IMG/VR virus record: IMGVR_UViG_3300017917_003742 | Coordinates: 1-64,000 of that record | Length of the DNA stretch: 64,000 bases | Reading direction: 5' to 3' (one strand) | Source: a virus | In this document: piece after piece, positions 40,243-48,764 of the stretch | Layout: each line of letters opens with the position of its first letter | Numbering within the stretch: position 1 is the first letter of the stretch | The notes under the pieces: generated by a model | What the model saw: the letters and a program-made list of their open reading frames with translations, nothing else | Database searches by the model: none | Told to the model about the DNA's origin: nothing | Position numbers and translations under genes: made by a program

Positions 40243-40446
40243 ATGATGACTACAAAATCCGCATTTGGTATTACCCGTCCCGGCGATCATTTCTCCCATA
40301 CACAAGGACAACCTTTGACTCCTCCCGCTCCCGCACAAAATATTGAAGCGGAAAAATTCAAGATTCTTTCCGAAGCAATTCAGAAGTTTATGAATAAAGA
40401 AATCTCTAAATCCGAACTCGAAGCCATACAAAACTCGTTGAAGTAA
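40243..40446 (+). CDS. Small hypothetical protein, 67 aa
   Basis: Not recognised. The N-terminal half is rich in T, P, G and Q (FGITRPGDHFSHTQGQP), and the C-terminal half is a charged helix. It starts 1 bp after the GME stop, with two tandem ATGs, so it is probably co-transcribed with GME. Its 3' end contains the -35 region of the gp46 promoter. Confidence 0.55.
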   Translation: MMTTKSAFGITRPGDHFSHTQGQPLTPPAPAQNIEAEKFKILSEAIQKFMNKEISKSELEAIQNSLK

Positions 40447-40466
40447 AGGAGTTCTTGGTGTAAATT
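40438..40466 (+). promoter_or_regulatory. Promoter 5 nt before the gp46 GTG start
   Basis: TTGAAG, a 17-nt spacer and TAAATT, then 5 nt to the GTG at 40472. It begins inside the end of the 67-residue gene. A purine-rich GGAG lies in the spacer and cannot be on a transcript from this promoter. Confidence 0.65.
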
Positions 40467-40471
40467 ACACT

Positions 40472-42214
40472 GTGAGTTCTAAAAACATCGAGTTTCAAAA
40501 AATAAAAGTTCGTAATTTCCTGTCATACGGTGACGACCCTATTGAAGTTGAATTCAAAAACGGCATTACATTTGTAACAGGATACAACAAGGACGAAGAT
40601 TCCTACAACGGCGTTGGTAAAACATCGCTTATTGTTGAGTCTTTGTCCTTTTTGCTTTTTGGTGAAACATACAGAGATATTAATCAGAAGCTCATTAAGA
40701 ATAAATTTGGTGGAAAAACTTGTATTGTTGAAGGCTGGTTAAAAGTTAATGATGATGAACTATACATTGTTCGCAGTCTTTCACCTAACAAACTTATATT
40801 AACAATCAATGGTGATTCAGACAGTTACACAAAGTCTGTTCCTGAAACTACCAAATATATTATGGACCGTATCGGTGTGTCAAAAACAGTGTTTACAAAC
40901 ACAATTGTTATGACTAACCGGGAGAGTATGTCTTTCTTAAATCAGAAGAAAGAGGTCAAAACAAAGTTTATTGAAGGTATTCTTGGACTTGAAGCATTTG
41001 GTGAATTTCTTCGTTTAGCAAAAGAAGAAGCCAAATCTGTTGATGACAATCGTGCAAAAAAGTTTCAAGAAGTTAATCTTGTTGAACGTGATTTAAACAA
41101 CGACCAGAGTTATTACGCTCAACATGAAGAGAAAAAGGTTCGGGATGAGCAGATTATAAATCAAAAAATAGTTTTACTCAAAGCCGTTCAGCCTGTTGAT
41201 AACTCCCAAAAAATACAAAATCTTCAAGAGGAGAAAAAAGCTCTTGAGGCATCTCTACCTGAAAAAGAGGAAAAGGTTGGAAGAGGAAATAAAAAGAAAA
41301 TGGAACTTGAGGCAGACAAAAATCAGAAAGAGAAAAATCTTCGTGGATTGTCTGGCAAGCTCACTGAATGTCCTTCTTGTAAAAGACCCTTTCTCGATCA
41401 CAATCCAGAAGAACTTGAAAAGGAAAAACAAACTATAAGAGACTCTATAAATGAACTAAATGTTCAGATTGAAAAGTTCAGCAAAGCTATTAACAAAGTA
41501 AACACCGACATTTTTGGAACAAAAACCAAGATTCGTGAATTATCCTCTTCTATTGATAATCTTCAAAATGAACAACAAAAATTTCTTAAGAGCGAGATGG
41601 AAATAAACAATCTTCTTGAACAATTAGAAAATGTTCGAAACGGAGAGAATCCGTTTGGGCCAAAAATTGAACGAGCAAAAGAGCGTTTAAAAACTTGCCA
41701 AGAACAGTTGGATTCTCTTATTCAAGAATCTAAGATTGCCAACATTGTTAAAGAAGGTGCATCACCAACAGGTGTAAAAGCTCTTGTTATCAAGAAAGTT
41801 ATTAGTGCATTAAACAACAGAATCAATCATTATTTGGTTCGTCTTCACTCTCCTTTCCGAATTTATTTTGATGAATTTTTTGAAGAGAATTTTAAAAGTG
41901 TGGACGGTGAAGAATATTGCTACGGCAGTTTGAGTGGTGGAGAAGCAAAGCGTGTTGATTTTGCAATGCTTTTCGCTTTCCGTGATATTCGTAGAATGCA
42001 GAGTAATGTTCATATCAATCTTACCGTAATGGATGAATTATTTGATAGTGCATTAGATAGCACTGGAATGAACGACATTATGGAAATCTTAAAAGAAAAC
42101 AAGGACGAATGTTTTATGGTTGTAACACACCGAAAAGAAAATGTGGATGATTATGGATGTAGGATAATTGACTTGCTCAAAGAAAATCATATAACACGCT
42201 TGAATAACATGTAA
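40472..42214 (+). CDS. 46: gp46-like SbcC/Rad50 ATPase subunit
   Basis: A 580-residue protein from GTG, near T4 gp46 (560). NGVGKTSL is the Walker A, a central coiled coil carries the zinc hook CPSCKRPF (near residue 296), SLSGGEAKRVDFAML is the ABC signature and LTVMDELFDSALD the Walker B, with THRKEN as the switch region. With gp47 it processes DNA ends for recombination. GTG was chosen because a promoter ends 5 nt upstream and no earlier ATG is in frame. Confidence 0.92.
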   Translation: MSSKNIEFQKIKVRNFLSYGDDPIEVEFKNGITFVTGYNKDEDSYNGVGKTSLIVESLSFLLFGETYRDINQKLIKNKFGGKTCIVEGWLKVNDDELYIVRSLSPNKLILTINGDSDSYTKSVPETTKYIMDRIGVSKTVFTNTIVMTNRESMSFLNQKKEVKTKFIEGILGLEAFGEFLRLAKEEAKSVDDNRAKKFQEVNLVERDLNNDQSYYAQHEEKKVRDEQIINQKIVLLKAVQPVDNSQKIQNLQEEKKALEASLPEKEEKVGRGNKKKMELEADKNQKEKNLRGLSGKLTECPSCKRPFLDHNPEELEKEKQTIRDSINELNVQIEKFSKAINKVNTDIFGTKTKIRELSSSIDNLQNEQQKFLKSEMEINNLLEQLENVRNGENPFGPKIERAKERLKTCQEQLDSLIQESKIANIVKEGASPTGVKALVIKKVISALNNRINHYLVRLHSPFRIYFDEFFEENFKSVDGEEYCYGSLSGGEAKRVDFAMLFAFRDIRRMQSNVHINLTVMDELFDSALDSTGMNDIMEILKENKDECFMVVTHRKENVDDYGCRIIDLLKENHITRLNNM

Positions 42215-42240
42215 GGCATTTTTAAATATTTGAAATGCCT
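42214..42240 (+). promoter_or_regulatory. Late-like box inside a hairpin that covers the start codon
   Basis: AGGCATTT (42214-42221) and AAATGCCT (42233-42240) form an 8-bp inverted repeat. The TAAATA box at 42223-42228 lies in the loop and the ATG (42235-42237) lies in the right arm. TAAATA is 6 nt before the start. Confidence 0.45.
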
Positions 42241-43587
42241 ACAATCGTTTCAAATAATGAAATTAAAAAAGTTCCTAATGTTAAGCCATTAAACGTTGGT
42301 CCCTTAAACAAGATTCAATTCTCCAACATCGTTTTTCCTTTCGGAAAACAGTTTGGTCCAAAAATCTTTGGTGAATTAGGACAAAAATTAGCGGGATACT
42401 CTCCTAACAGAAATGGAATAAAACTTCCTGTGCCGGGAGAAGGATTACCAAGAGTTATTCATTATTGTGCTGACCAAAGCGGTTGTGCTTTTTGGCGAAT
42501 GATTTGGCCCGGTGATGAGCTTCTTTCCAATAATAAAGCTGTAATCATGACTCTTTATCAGATGGTTACACTTGGACAATTCTATGGTGGCATTGATGCA
42601 GTTCGCCTACAAAGACAATGCACTGAGCCTCAACTGGAATTTATCAAGTTCTTGCGAAATGTTTCCGATCAAATGAAAGAGCAAACAGGAAAAGGCTTCC
42701 GCATAATTTGGGAAGTTGATGACCTTGTTCTTCCATCTTCTGAAATTCCTGATTACAATGTTTGTAAATCAGCGTTTGAAGGTGATACAGTTTATAAGAA
42801 CGTAAAAGAAATGATGAAGTATGTTGACGAAGTGACTGTTGTTTCTGAACATATGCGTCAACACTACAAGAAACATCTTGAATATGATAAGATTACTGTT
42901 ATTCCAAACTATGCTCCGAAGAGTTGGATTGATCGCGGATTTGATGAGAAAAAGATTCTACAAAAATATCGCAGAAAGGGCAATCCAAGAATTCTTTATG
43001 CAGGCAGCGGAACACATTTTGATGTAACAAACAAGGTTGGACAAAAGGACGATTTTGGTCATGTGGTTGATGCCATCATCAAAGATATAACTGTTAACAA
43101 AAAATACGAATGGGTTTTCTTTGGAGCACTACCTCTTCGACTAAAAGAATTTATCGGAAAAGGAATTGAGTTTCATCCTTGGTGTTCAATTCTTGAATAT
43201 CCTGAAAAGCTTCGTGAGTTTAATGTAGATGTGTCTATTGCGCCTCTACAAAATAATGCGTTCTCTCGCTCAAAGGCAAACATCAAGTTGACCGAAGCTG
43301 GTATGCAGGGCATTCCTTGTGTGGCTCAAAATATTGATTGCTATAACTCTGATGGTTGGAAATATCTTTTTGATAATGCGGAAGAAATGTTCAAAAAGGT
43401 TGACCAAATTCTTAACACTGAAAAATCATACATGGATGCATGTAAGTTTGCCAGAGAGTATAGCGAGAAGTTTCTCTTGCAAGATCACTTAGATGAGTAT
43501 ACATTGCTGTATACGACTGATTACGGGGACATTAAGAGAAAAGAAAACTCTTCTTTCTTAAAAAACAATCCTGAACAGTTCGTCTAA
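42235..43587 (+). CDS. GT4-like (group 1) glycosyltransferase
   Basis: A 450-residue GT-B protein. The N-terminal half includes CADQSGCAFWRMIWP; the C-terminal half has the donor-binding pattern RILYAGSGTHFD, ISIAP-type VSIAPLQNN, and KLTEAGMQGIPCVAQNI, with the glutamate of the E-x7-E type motif. It lies between gp46 and DNA polymerase, outside the main sugar cassette, and a late-like box suggests late expression. It might glycosylate a virion protein or modified DNA. Confidence 0.78.
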   Translation: MPTIVSNNEIKKVPNVKPLNVGPLNKIQFSNIVFPFGKQFGPKIFGELGQKLAGYSPNRNGIKLPVPGEGLPRVIHYCADQSGCAFWRMIWPGDELLSNNKAVIMTLYQMVTLGQFYGGIDAVRLQRQCTEPQLEFIKFLRNVSDQMKEQTGKGFRIIWEVDDLVLPSSEIPDYNVCKSAFEGDTVYKNVKEMMKYVDEVTVVSEHMRQHYKKHLEYDKITVIPNYAPKSWIDRGFDEKKILQKYRRKGNPRILYAGSGTHFDVTNKVGQKDDFGHVVDAIIKDITVNKKYEWVFFGALPLRLKEFIGKGIEFHPWCSILEYPEKLREFNVDVSIAPLQNNAFSRSKANIKLTEAGMQGIPCVAQNIDCYNSDGWKYLFDNAEEMFKKVDQILNTEKSYMDACKFAREYSEKFLLQDHLDEYTLLYTTDYGDIKRKENSSFLKNNPEQFV

Positions 43588-43592
43588 GAACT

Positions 43593-46175
43593 ATGCTCAG
43601 AAACATCTACTACGACAAGAAGAAATCAGTTATTCATCACTGGCTTTATGACGAACAAGGCGAACCTGTTTACAACAAGGTTTACTTCAAGCCATACATT
43701 TACGTCAAAGCTGTTGACAAGAAAAAGATTGATGGAGTTGGTATTGACGGCGAAGAATTAACAAAAATGGAATTCTCGTCTGAATGGGATCGAGACAATT
43801 TCTTGAAAACTTTCAAGGGTCAAGTTTATTTCAATCTTTCTGCAACACAGCAATATCTTCTTGAGAAATACTACACCAAAGATATTCAAGAGTTGACCAG
43901 CTTTCCGTTGCGCACATTCTACTACGACATTGAGGTTGTGGCTGACGAATTCCCTGACCCAAAAGAGGCAAAGTTTCCAATGACCTCGATTACAGTTTAT
44001 GATAATTTCACCAAGAAATATTATATTTGGGGTGTCAAGCCATACGATCATTACTCTTGTAAAGATCATTTACAAAACATTGAACCAGAGGACATTTGCT
44101 ATGATTACTGTCCAACTGAAAAAGAACTGCTTTCAAAGTTTGTAAAGTTCTGGCGTAAAAACTATCCAGACCTTATTGTAGGTTACAACTCATACACTTT
44201 CGACTTGCCTTACATTGTTCACCGAATTGAAAAGATTTTTGGTGAAGGTAAATCATCAATGCTTTCTCCCATCAACAACATTTATGGTCATGAGAAAGAA
44301 AACAAGTTTGCTCAGAGTTATACAGAATACACCATCGCAGGCGTTTCACATTTGGACTATCTCGTTCTTTATAAAACATTCACTCCCGGTGAACGTGAGA
44401 GTGATTCATTAGACTTTGTTTGTAAAAATGAACTAGGCAGTGGCAAGCTTGATTATGGCGATACTTCTCTTAAAGACTTGAGCGTTGTGGATTGGAATCG
44501 TTTCATCAACTACAACGTATGGGACGTTAAACTCATGGTAATGCTTGAGGAAAAGAAAAAGTATCTGAATGTTGCAATGTTCTCTGCATTTAGTGGTTTT
44601 TGTAACGTGGATAAAGCACTAGGCAAGGTTGCTATTATTGAAGGTATTATTGCGAAGCAGGGTTTGATGAAAAATCAAATTATCACAACTCAAGACAACG
44701 GAGAACATCAAAAGATTCCCGGTGGATATGTTAAAAACCCTGAAATTGGAATGTATGAAAACGTGATGGTCATGGACTTGAACTCCTTGTATCCAAACAC
44801 AATTATCACACTAAACATTTCTCCTGAAACCAAAATTGCTCGAATCGAAAACGAGGATGACCAAAACATTTCACTTTATTTCTTCAAGCAAAAGAGAAGA
44901 ATGGACATTCCAAAAGAGAGATTCAAAGAAGTTCTTGTTAAAAAGAATTGGTGTGTGAGCGCAGCAGGAATAGTTTTCGATCAGAATAAAAAAGGTCTTT
45001 GTGCAGAGTTCGCAGACAACTTATATAAAAAGAGAAAGGCTGTAAAAAATCAAATGTTATCAATCGAAAGCAAGTTGGCAAACATGGACAAAGCAGATTT
45101 GTTTGATTACACTGCTCAAAAGAGACTTGCTGACCAATTGGACACAGAACAGTATCTTTACAAGATTCTTCTAAACTCAACATATGGCGTTCTTGCTAAC
45201 CGTTTCTTTGCACTCTATGATTTGGACTGTGCCAAGAGTATTACACTCACAGGACAGGCTCTTATTCAGCAGAGCGAGAAGATTGCAAATGAATACATGG
45301 AAAAGGAGTGGAATCTCTCGAAAAAAGACCGAGTTGTTGCAGAAGACACTGACTCTGCAATTCTTTCGATTGATGACATTCTTAAAAAATTGAATGTAAC
45401 AATCGTAGATGACAACGGAGATTTGACACCAGAGTTTAAAGAGATTGAAGAGAAAATATCCGAAAACTTGAACAAAGGCGTTGTAGAATGGGCCAAGGAC
45501 AAGTTCAATACAGTTGACTGTCGCTTTGAGTTCAAGCGTGAAAGCGCATGTCCTAAAGCAATTTGGGTGGCAAAGAAACACTACGTCATGCACATCCGAA
45601 ACTCGGAAGGTGTGAAAATGGACAAACTAAAATACAAAGGTTTGAGTGTTGTGAAATCAACATATTCAGACAAGACCAAAGATATTACAAAGAGTATTGT
45701 AAAAGGTATTTTTGATGCGGTTGACAAGAAAAAAGCAGACGAGACTTTCTTCAATTCTTATGAGAAATTTTTCGATCTTCCAGTAAAGGATATTTCGGTT
45801 CGTTCATCAATTAAAGTGTTGAAAGATTATGATAAGGGTGGCGGGTTTAATACTGTTAAAGGTTGTCCTGCTCACGTTAAATATTCATTATATTACAACG
45901 AATTGGTGAAAAGGCTAAACTTGACTAATAAATATCCATTGATTACAGAAGGTTCCAAGATCAAACTTGTAGCAGTAGCCCCTAATAAATATGGTATTGA
46001 TGGAATAGCATATCTTGATGGGTTGCCCGAAGAATTTGAATTGGTTCCTGATAGAGTTAAGATGTTTGAGAAGTGTGTAGTTAAATGCCTTACACCAATC
46101 TTTGATGCATTAAAATGGAATGTTCCAGACCCTAAAAAACAACATGAAGTCTCGTTGGAAGACCTTTTTGGATAA
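43593..46175 (+). CDS. 43: Family B DNA polymerase (gp43-like)
   Basis: An 860-residue replicative polymerase (T4 gp43 is 898). The 3'-5' exonuclease motifs are YDIEVV (ExoI), NSYTFDLPY (ExoII) and YNVWDVKL (ExoIII). Polymerase motif A is DLNSLYP, motif B KILLNSTYG and motif C EDTDSA. All key acidic residues are present. It works with the clamp, helicase and gp32 also encoded here. It starts 5 bp after the glycosyltransferase, with no clear Shine-Dalgarno. Confidence 0.96.
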   Translation: MLRNIYYDKKKSVIHHWLYDEQGEPVYNKVYFKPYIYVKAVDKKKIDGVGIDGEELTKMEFSSEWDRDNFLKTFKGQVYFNLSATQQYLLEKYYTKDIQELTSFPLRTFYYDIEVVADEFPDPKEAKFPMTSITVYDNFTKKYYIWGVKPYDHYSCKDHLQNIEPEDICYDYCPTEKELLSKFVKFWRKNYPDLIVGYNSYTFDLPYIVHRIEKIFGEGKSSMLSPINNIYGHEKENKFAQSYTEYTIAGVSHLDYLVLYKTFTPGERESDSLDFVCKNELGSGKLDYGDTSLKDLSVVDWNRFINYNVWDVKLMVMLEEKKKYLNVAMFSAFSGFCNVDKALGKVAIIEGIIAKQGLMKNQIITTQDNGEHQKIPGGYVKNPEIGMYENVMVMDLNSLYPNTIITLNISPETKIARIENEDDQNISLYFFKQKRRMDIPKERFKEVLVKKNWCVSAAGIVFDQNKKGLCAEFADNLYKKRKAVKNQMLSIESKLANMDKADLFDYTAQKRLADQLDTEQYLYKILLNSTYGVLANRFFALYDLDCAKSITLTGQALIQQSEKIANEYMEKEWNLSKKDRVVAEDTDSAILSIDDILKKLNVTIVDDNGDLTPEFKEIEEKISENLNKGVVEWAKDKFNTVDCRFEFKRESACPKAIWVAKKHYVMHIRNSEGVKMDKLKYKGLSVVKSTYSDKTKDITKSIVKGIFDAVDKKKADETFFNSYEKFFDLPVKDISVRSSIKVLKDYDKGGGFNTVKGCPAHVKYSLYYNELVKRLNLTNKYPLITEGSKIKLVAVAPNKYGIDGIAYLDGLPEEFELVPDRVKMFEKCVVKCLTPIFDALKWNVPDPKKQHEVSLEDLFG

Positions 46176-46425
46176 AACAAAAAGGTTTTACCATATCATA
46201 TTTGACGAGAGAGACATTGAAGAAATACGAAAAGATTACTTTGAGGAACGTTGGATTTCAAAAGAAGAATTAATTCGTTTATTTGAATACGAAGAACAAC
46301 AATTTATAGAACACTACAAGAATCTTCAAAAAGATTACAATGATATGCTTTCGTATTTTAATATGAATGCATTGTCGAATTATACACTTTTAGAAAGAAA
46401 ATACCAAGGAAGTTTAAAAAAATAA
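46144..46425 (+). CDS. Small hypothetical protein, 93 aa
   Basis: Not recognised. A very charged, helical protein (ERDIEEIRKDYFEERW, then EYEEQQFIEHYK). The ATG at 46144 was preferred to the in-frame ATG at 46120 because it shortens the overlap with the polymerase gene to 32 bp; either is possible. It is probably translated from the polymerase message. Confidence 0.55.
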   Translation: MKSRWKTFLDKTKRFYHIIFDERDIEEIRKDYFEERWISKEELIRLFEYEEQQFIEHYKNLQKDYNDMLSYFNMNALSNYTLLERKYQGSLKK

Positions 46426-46435
46426 CTCTTTTCTC

Positions 46436-46465
46436 TTGAAAACACACGTTTCTCTGTGTTAATAC
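46436..46465 (+). promoter_or_regulatory. Candidate promoter before the 122-residue gene
   Basis: TTGAAA, an 18-nt spacer and TAATAC, then 5 nt to the ATG at 46471. An AACACA/TGTGTT inverted repeat (46441-46446, 46455-46460) occupies the spacer. Confidence 0.55.
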
Positions 46466-46470
46466 TTTAT

Positions 46471-46839
46471 ATGGAAGAAAAAGTAATAGGAATTCTTAAA
46501 AACGTCAGCGAGCTTATCGTTGCAACTCTTGTCGAAGAAACAGACACCGCCGTAAAGGTTAAAAATCCTGCATTCTTAGGAATCGCTGGTCAAAATAATC
46601 AAATCAATATCAATTTCATTCCCTTGGAAATGCTCAGTCTTCAACCCTCTGTGAATGTTAGAAACCTTCTTGCAAATCCAGCCGAAGAATTGATTTATAC
46701 ATTTGATAAGAACAGTGTTCTCAAATCCGACTTGGTTCTTGCACAAAACGTCATTGACAACTACAAGAATCTAACAACAGCAAAACCTGCTCCAACAACT
46801 GCAAAAACCGCAGAAGAAAACGTCGTAAAACTTTACTAA
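46471..46839 (+). CDS. Hypothetical protein, 122 aa
   Basis: Not assigned. The first 60 residues (VIGILKNVSELIVATLVEE, then AVKVKNPAFL) alternate in a way reminiscent of a small Sm-like barrel, and the C terminus is disordered and rich in A, T and K. The ATG at 46471 is chosen because the promoter ends 5 nt before it; a weaker upstream start would add five residues. A nucleic-acid binding role is possible but only a guess. Confidence 0.6.
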   Translation: MEEKVIGILKNVSELIVATLVEETDTAVKVKNPAFLGIAGQNNQININFIPLEMLSLQPSVNVRNLLANPAEELIYTFDKNSVLKSDLVLAQNVIDNYKNLTTAKPAPTTAKTAEENVVKLY

Positions 46840-46843
46840 TTAT

Positions 46844-47086
46844 ATGAAACCAGAAGAACAAAATCAAAAAAATTCAGAGCTAAATACGCTCATGACAATC
46901 TTAAATAGTTATAATCAACTACCTGTTGATTTTTGCCTAAAAGAATTTTTAGGTTGGGATGACACAAAAATTAAAACCTTTAACAAAGAACGTAAAAAGA
47001 CAAAAAGAAATATTCTAAAAGAATATAACAAAATGTCTAAAGCTATTTCATCCGATTCTTGTTGCGGAACCTCCTGTCAAGGATAA
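46844..47086 (+). CDS. Hypothetical protein, 80 aa
   Basis: Not recognised. A lysine-rich protein (KERKKTKRNILKEY) with a Cys cluster at its end (SCCGTSC), which could bind a metal. It lies 4 bp after the 122-residue gene and 8 bp before the Hc1-like gene, so the three probably form one operon ending at the terminator. Confidence 0.55.
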   Translation: MKPEEQNQKNSELNTLMTILNSYNQLPVDFCLKEFLGWDDTKIKTFNKERKKTKRNILKEYNKMSKAISSDSCCGTSCQG

Positions 47087-47094
47087 ACAATTTT

Positions 47095-47328
47095 ATGGAA
47101 ACACAAAACGAACTAGAAGCATTAACAGATAATGAGAAAGAAAGTGTGAACATTTTCAGATCATATCTTGAAAATGTTGCCAAATTCAGAGGCAAAGGAA
47201 CTGCTTCTGCTGCGGCAAGAGCAAGAAAAGACGCATCAGCTTTGACCAAACTTCTTAAGACCATTCGTAAAGAATTACAAGAAGCCAAGGCACAAGCAGT
47301 GGCAGCTAAGAAAGCTCAAAAAGCATAA
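47095..47328 (+). CDS. Histone H1-like (Hc1-type) small basic protein
   Basis: A 77-residue, Ala/Lys/Arg-rich helical protein. YLENVAKFRGKGTASAAARA and RKDASALTKLLKTIRKEL resemble the Hc1 histone-like family of Chlamydia, where a K-GNK-A-A-x-R-x-R core and helical K-rich tail bind DNA. The ATG at 47095 is preferred; upstream in-frame starts lie within the previous gene. It may coat or compact phage or host DNA. A strong terminator follows. Confidence 0.6.
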   Translation: METQNELEALTDNEKESVNIFRSYLENVAKFRGKGTASAAARARKDASALTKLLKTIRKELQEAKAQAVAAKKAQKA

Positions 47329-47350
47329 AGAAAAAACCGAGTGTATTAAA

Positions 47351-47385
47351 AAACAGAGAAGGAATTCCTTCTCTGTTTTTTTTTT
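47351..47385 (+). terminator. Strong rho-independent terminator
   Basis: AAACAGAGAAGG pairs with CCTTCTCTGTTT across an AATT loop (47351-47378), followed by T residues to 47385. It separates the polymerase-side genes from uvsX. Confidence 0.92.
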
Positions 47386-47386
47386 C

Positions 47387-47415
47387 TTGAAATCGCTTGA
47401 CCCATATTGTATATT
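47387..47415 (+). promoter_or_regulatory. Candidate uvsX promoter
   Basis: TTGAAA, a 17-nt spacer and TATATT, then 7 nt to the ATG at 47423. It starts 2 bp after the terminator T-tract. An alternative -35, TTGACC at 47397, has poor spacing. Confidence 0.6.
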
Positions 47416-47422
47416 GTATTGT

Positions 47423-48430
47423 ATGTCAGAACTACTTAAAAAACTCAGAAAAAATACAATATTAAAACCAGAAACATTAAAGAATAGCAAATACTTCTCA
47501 GACGAAAAGTTTATCGGAACAAATGTTCCGCTTTTGAATTTAGCCCTTTCAGGAAAATTAAACGGTGGATTACCAAAGGGTATTGTGCAAATTGCTGCAC
47601 CACCAAAACATTTCAAAACCAACTTCATGATTGAAATCATCAAAGGTTTCCAAAAAGAAAATGAAGGTCATGATTATGTTGTAGTGCTTTATGATAGTGA
47701 ATTAGGTTCCACTCCAAGTTACTTTGAAAAAGCAGGCGTTAACACTGAACGCATTGACCATAGACCAATTCGCTCTGTTGAAGAATTAAAGGCTGATGTT
47801 GCGAATCTTATGGAAGATATTAGCGAAGGTGATCGTGTATTAATTTGTGTTGACTCTATTGGTATGCTTCGTTCTCTTAAAGAAACAGAAGATGCAAAGG
47901 ACAACAAACAAGTTGCTGATATGACAAGAGCAAAACAACTCAAGTCATTTTTCCGTATCATTACGGGTGAAGCTGCAATCAAGCAGATTCCAATGATTAT
48001 TGTAAACCACTCTTATCAAACACAAGAAATGTATGCTAAAGAAGTTGCTGCTGGTGGTCGTGGCGCACAATATGCTGCACACACTCTTCTCTTCATTACC
48101 AAAGCACAAGAGAAGGAAAAAATTGAAGGAAAAGATGCACTTGCAGGTTTCCAATTCACCCTTGTCGCAGGTCTTAGCCGCTACGTGCGCGAGAACGCAA
48201 AGTTTCCTGTTTCTGTAAGATTCGGTGAAGGTGTTGATCGTTACAGCGGTCTTTTTGATCTTGCAGTTGAACTTGGCTTTATTGACAATCCTAAGCAAGG
48301 TTGGTATATGCTCAAAGGAGAAGAGAGGCAACGTCGTAGAGCAGACATCGAAGAAGATGAAGATGTTATGGAAAGCTTTATCAGCAACAAAGAATTTTGT
48401 GAAGCTGTAGAGAAAAAGTATAGTCTCTAA
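47423..48430 (+). CDS. uvsX: UvsX-like RecA family recombinase
   Basis: A 335-residue protein. The Walker A APPKHFKTN is atypical but matches the T4 UvsX style (GPSKSFKSN). VVLYDSELG, VLICVDSIGMLRS (Walker B) and IIVNHSYQT follow in RecA-fold order, with the loop AAGGRGAQYAA. The ATG at 47423 is chosen over 47387 because the earlier one lies before the promoter -10. UvsX drives strand exchange with gp32 and UvsY. Confidence 0.93.
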   Translation: MSELLKKLRKNTILKPETLKNSKYFSDEKFIGTNVPLLNLALSGKLNGGLPKGIVQIAAPPKHFKTNFMIEIIKGFQKENEGHDYVVVLYDSELGSTPSYFEKAGVNTERIDHRPIRSVEELKADVANLMEDISEGDRVLICVDSIGMLRSLKETEDAKDNKQVADMTRAKQLKSFFRIITGEAAIKQIPMIIVNHSYQTQEMYAKEVAAGGRGAQYAAHTLLFITKAQEKEKIEGKDALAGFQFTLVAGLSRYVRENAKFPVSVRFGEGVDRYSGLFDLAVELGFIDNPKQGWYMLKGEERQRRRADIEEDEDVMESFISNKEFCEAVEKKYSL

Positions 48431-48436
48431 TAAATA
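48430..48436 (+). promoter_or_regulatory. Late-like box before the 95-residue gene
   Basis: AATAAATA (the TAAATA core at 48431-48436) followed by 5 nt and the ATG at 48442. It overlaps the uvsX stop codon. Confidence 0.4.
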
Positions 48437-48441
48437 AAAAC

Positions 48442-48729
48442 ATGATCGAAGCAGTTATTAAATCAACCGGAAATATTGTTGGTAAGCCCGTTGTCAATAG
48501 AATTATTATTGACAACGAGAGTGATATAGCTGTTCGTAGAAAAGATGAAGAAACGGGTAAGATCGAACAGTTTACTATTGGTGAACTGTTCGATTCTTAC
48601 AACCGTAAATCTTCGTATCGTAAGAATGAACCTGATCCATCTCTTTTTGAATCGTGGTTTAGTAGCAAATATATAAAAGGAAGAAACTTGGAAAGCCGAA
48701 TCATCAGCATCCAGTTTTACAGAGTATAA
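48442..48729 (+). CDS. Hypothetical protein, 95 aa
   Basis: Not recognised. It begins MIEAVIKSTGNIVGKPVVNR and is rich in charged residues, with beta-strand character in the first half. It lies between uvsX and the gp41-like helicase. A TAAATA box 5 nt upstream may allow separate late expression. Confidence 0.6.
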   Translation: MIEAVIKSTGNIVGKPVVNRIIIDNESDIAVRRKDEETGKIEQFTIGELFDSYNRKSSYRKNEPDPSLFESWFSSKYIKGRNLESRIISIQFYRV

Positions 48730-48730
48730 C

Positions 48731-48759
48731 TTGACTTCCTCTCCTAAGTATAGGATAGT
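48731..48759 (+). promoter_or_regulatory. Promoter 5 nt before the gp41-like helicase
   Basis: TTGACT, a 17-nt spacer and GATAGT, then exactly 5 nt to the ATG at 48765. It begins just after the stop of the 95-residue gene. Confidence 0.7.
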
Positions 48760-48764
48760 AGCGC

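Noticed and set aside
43758-46180. Antisense open frames within the polymerase gene
   Set aside because: They follow codon structure of the sense gene, have no recognisable domains and no promoter signals.
47387-47422. UvsX start at 47387
   Set aside because: That ATG lies upstream of the promoter -10 and within the region after the terminator; the shorter start gives the normal UvsX N terminus.
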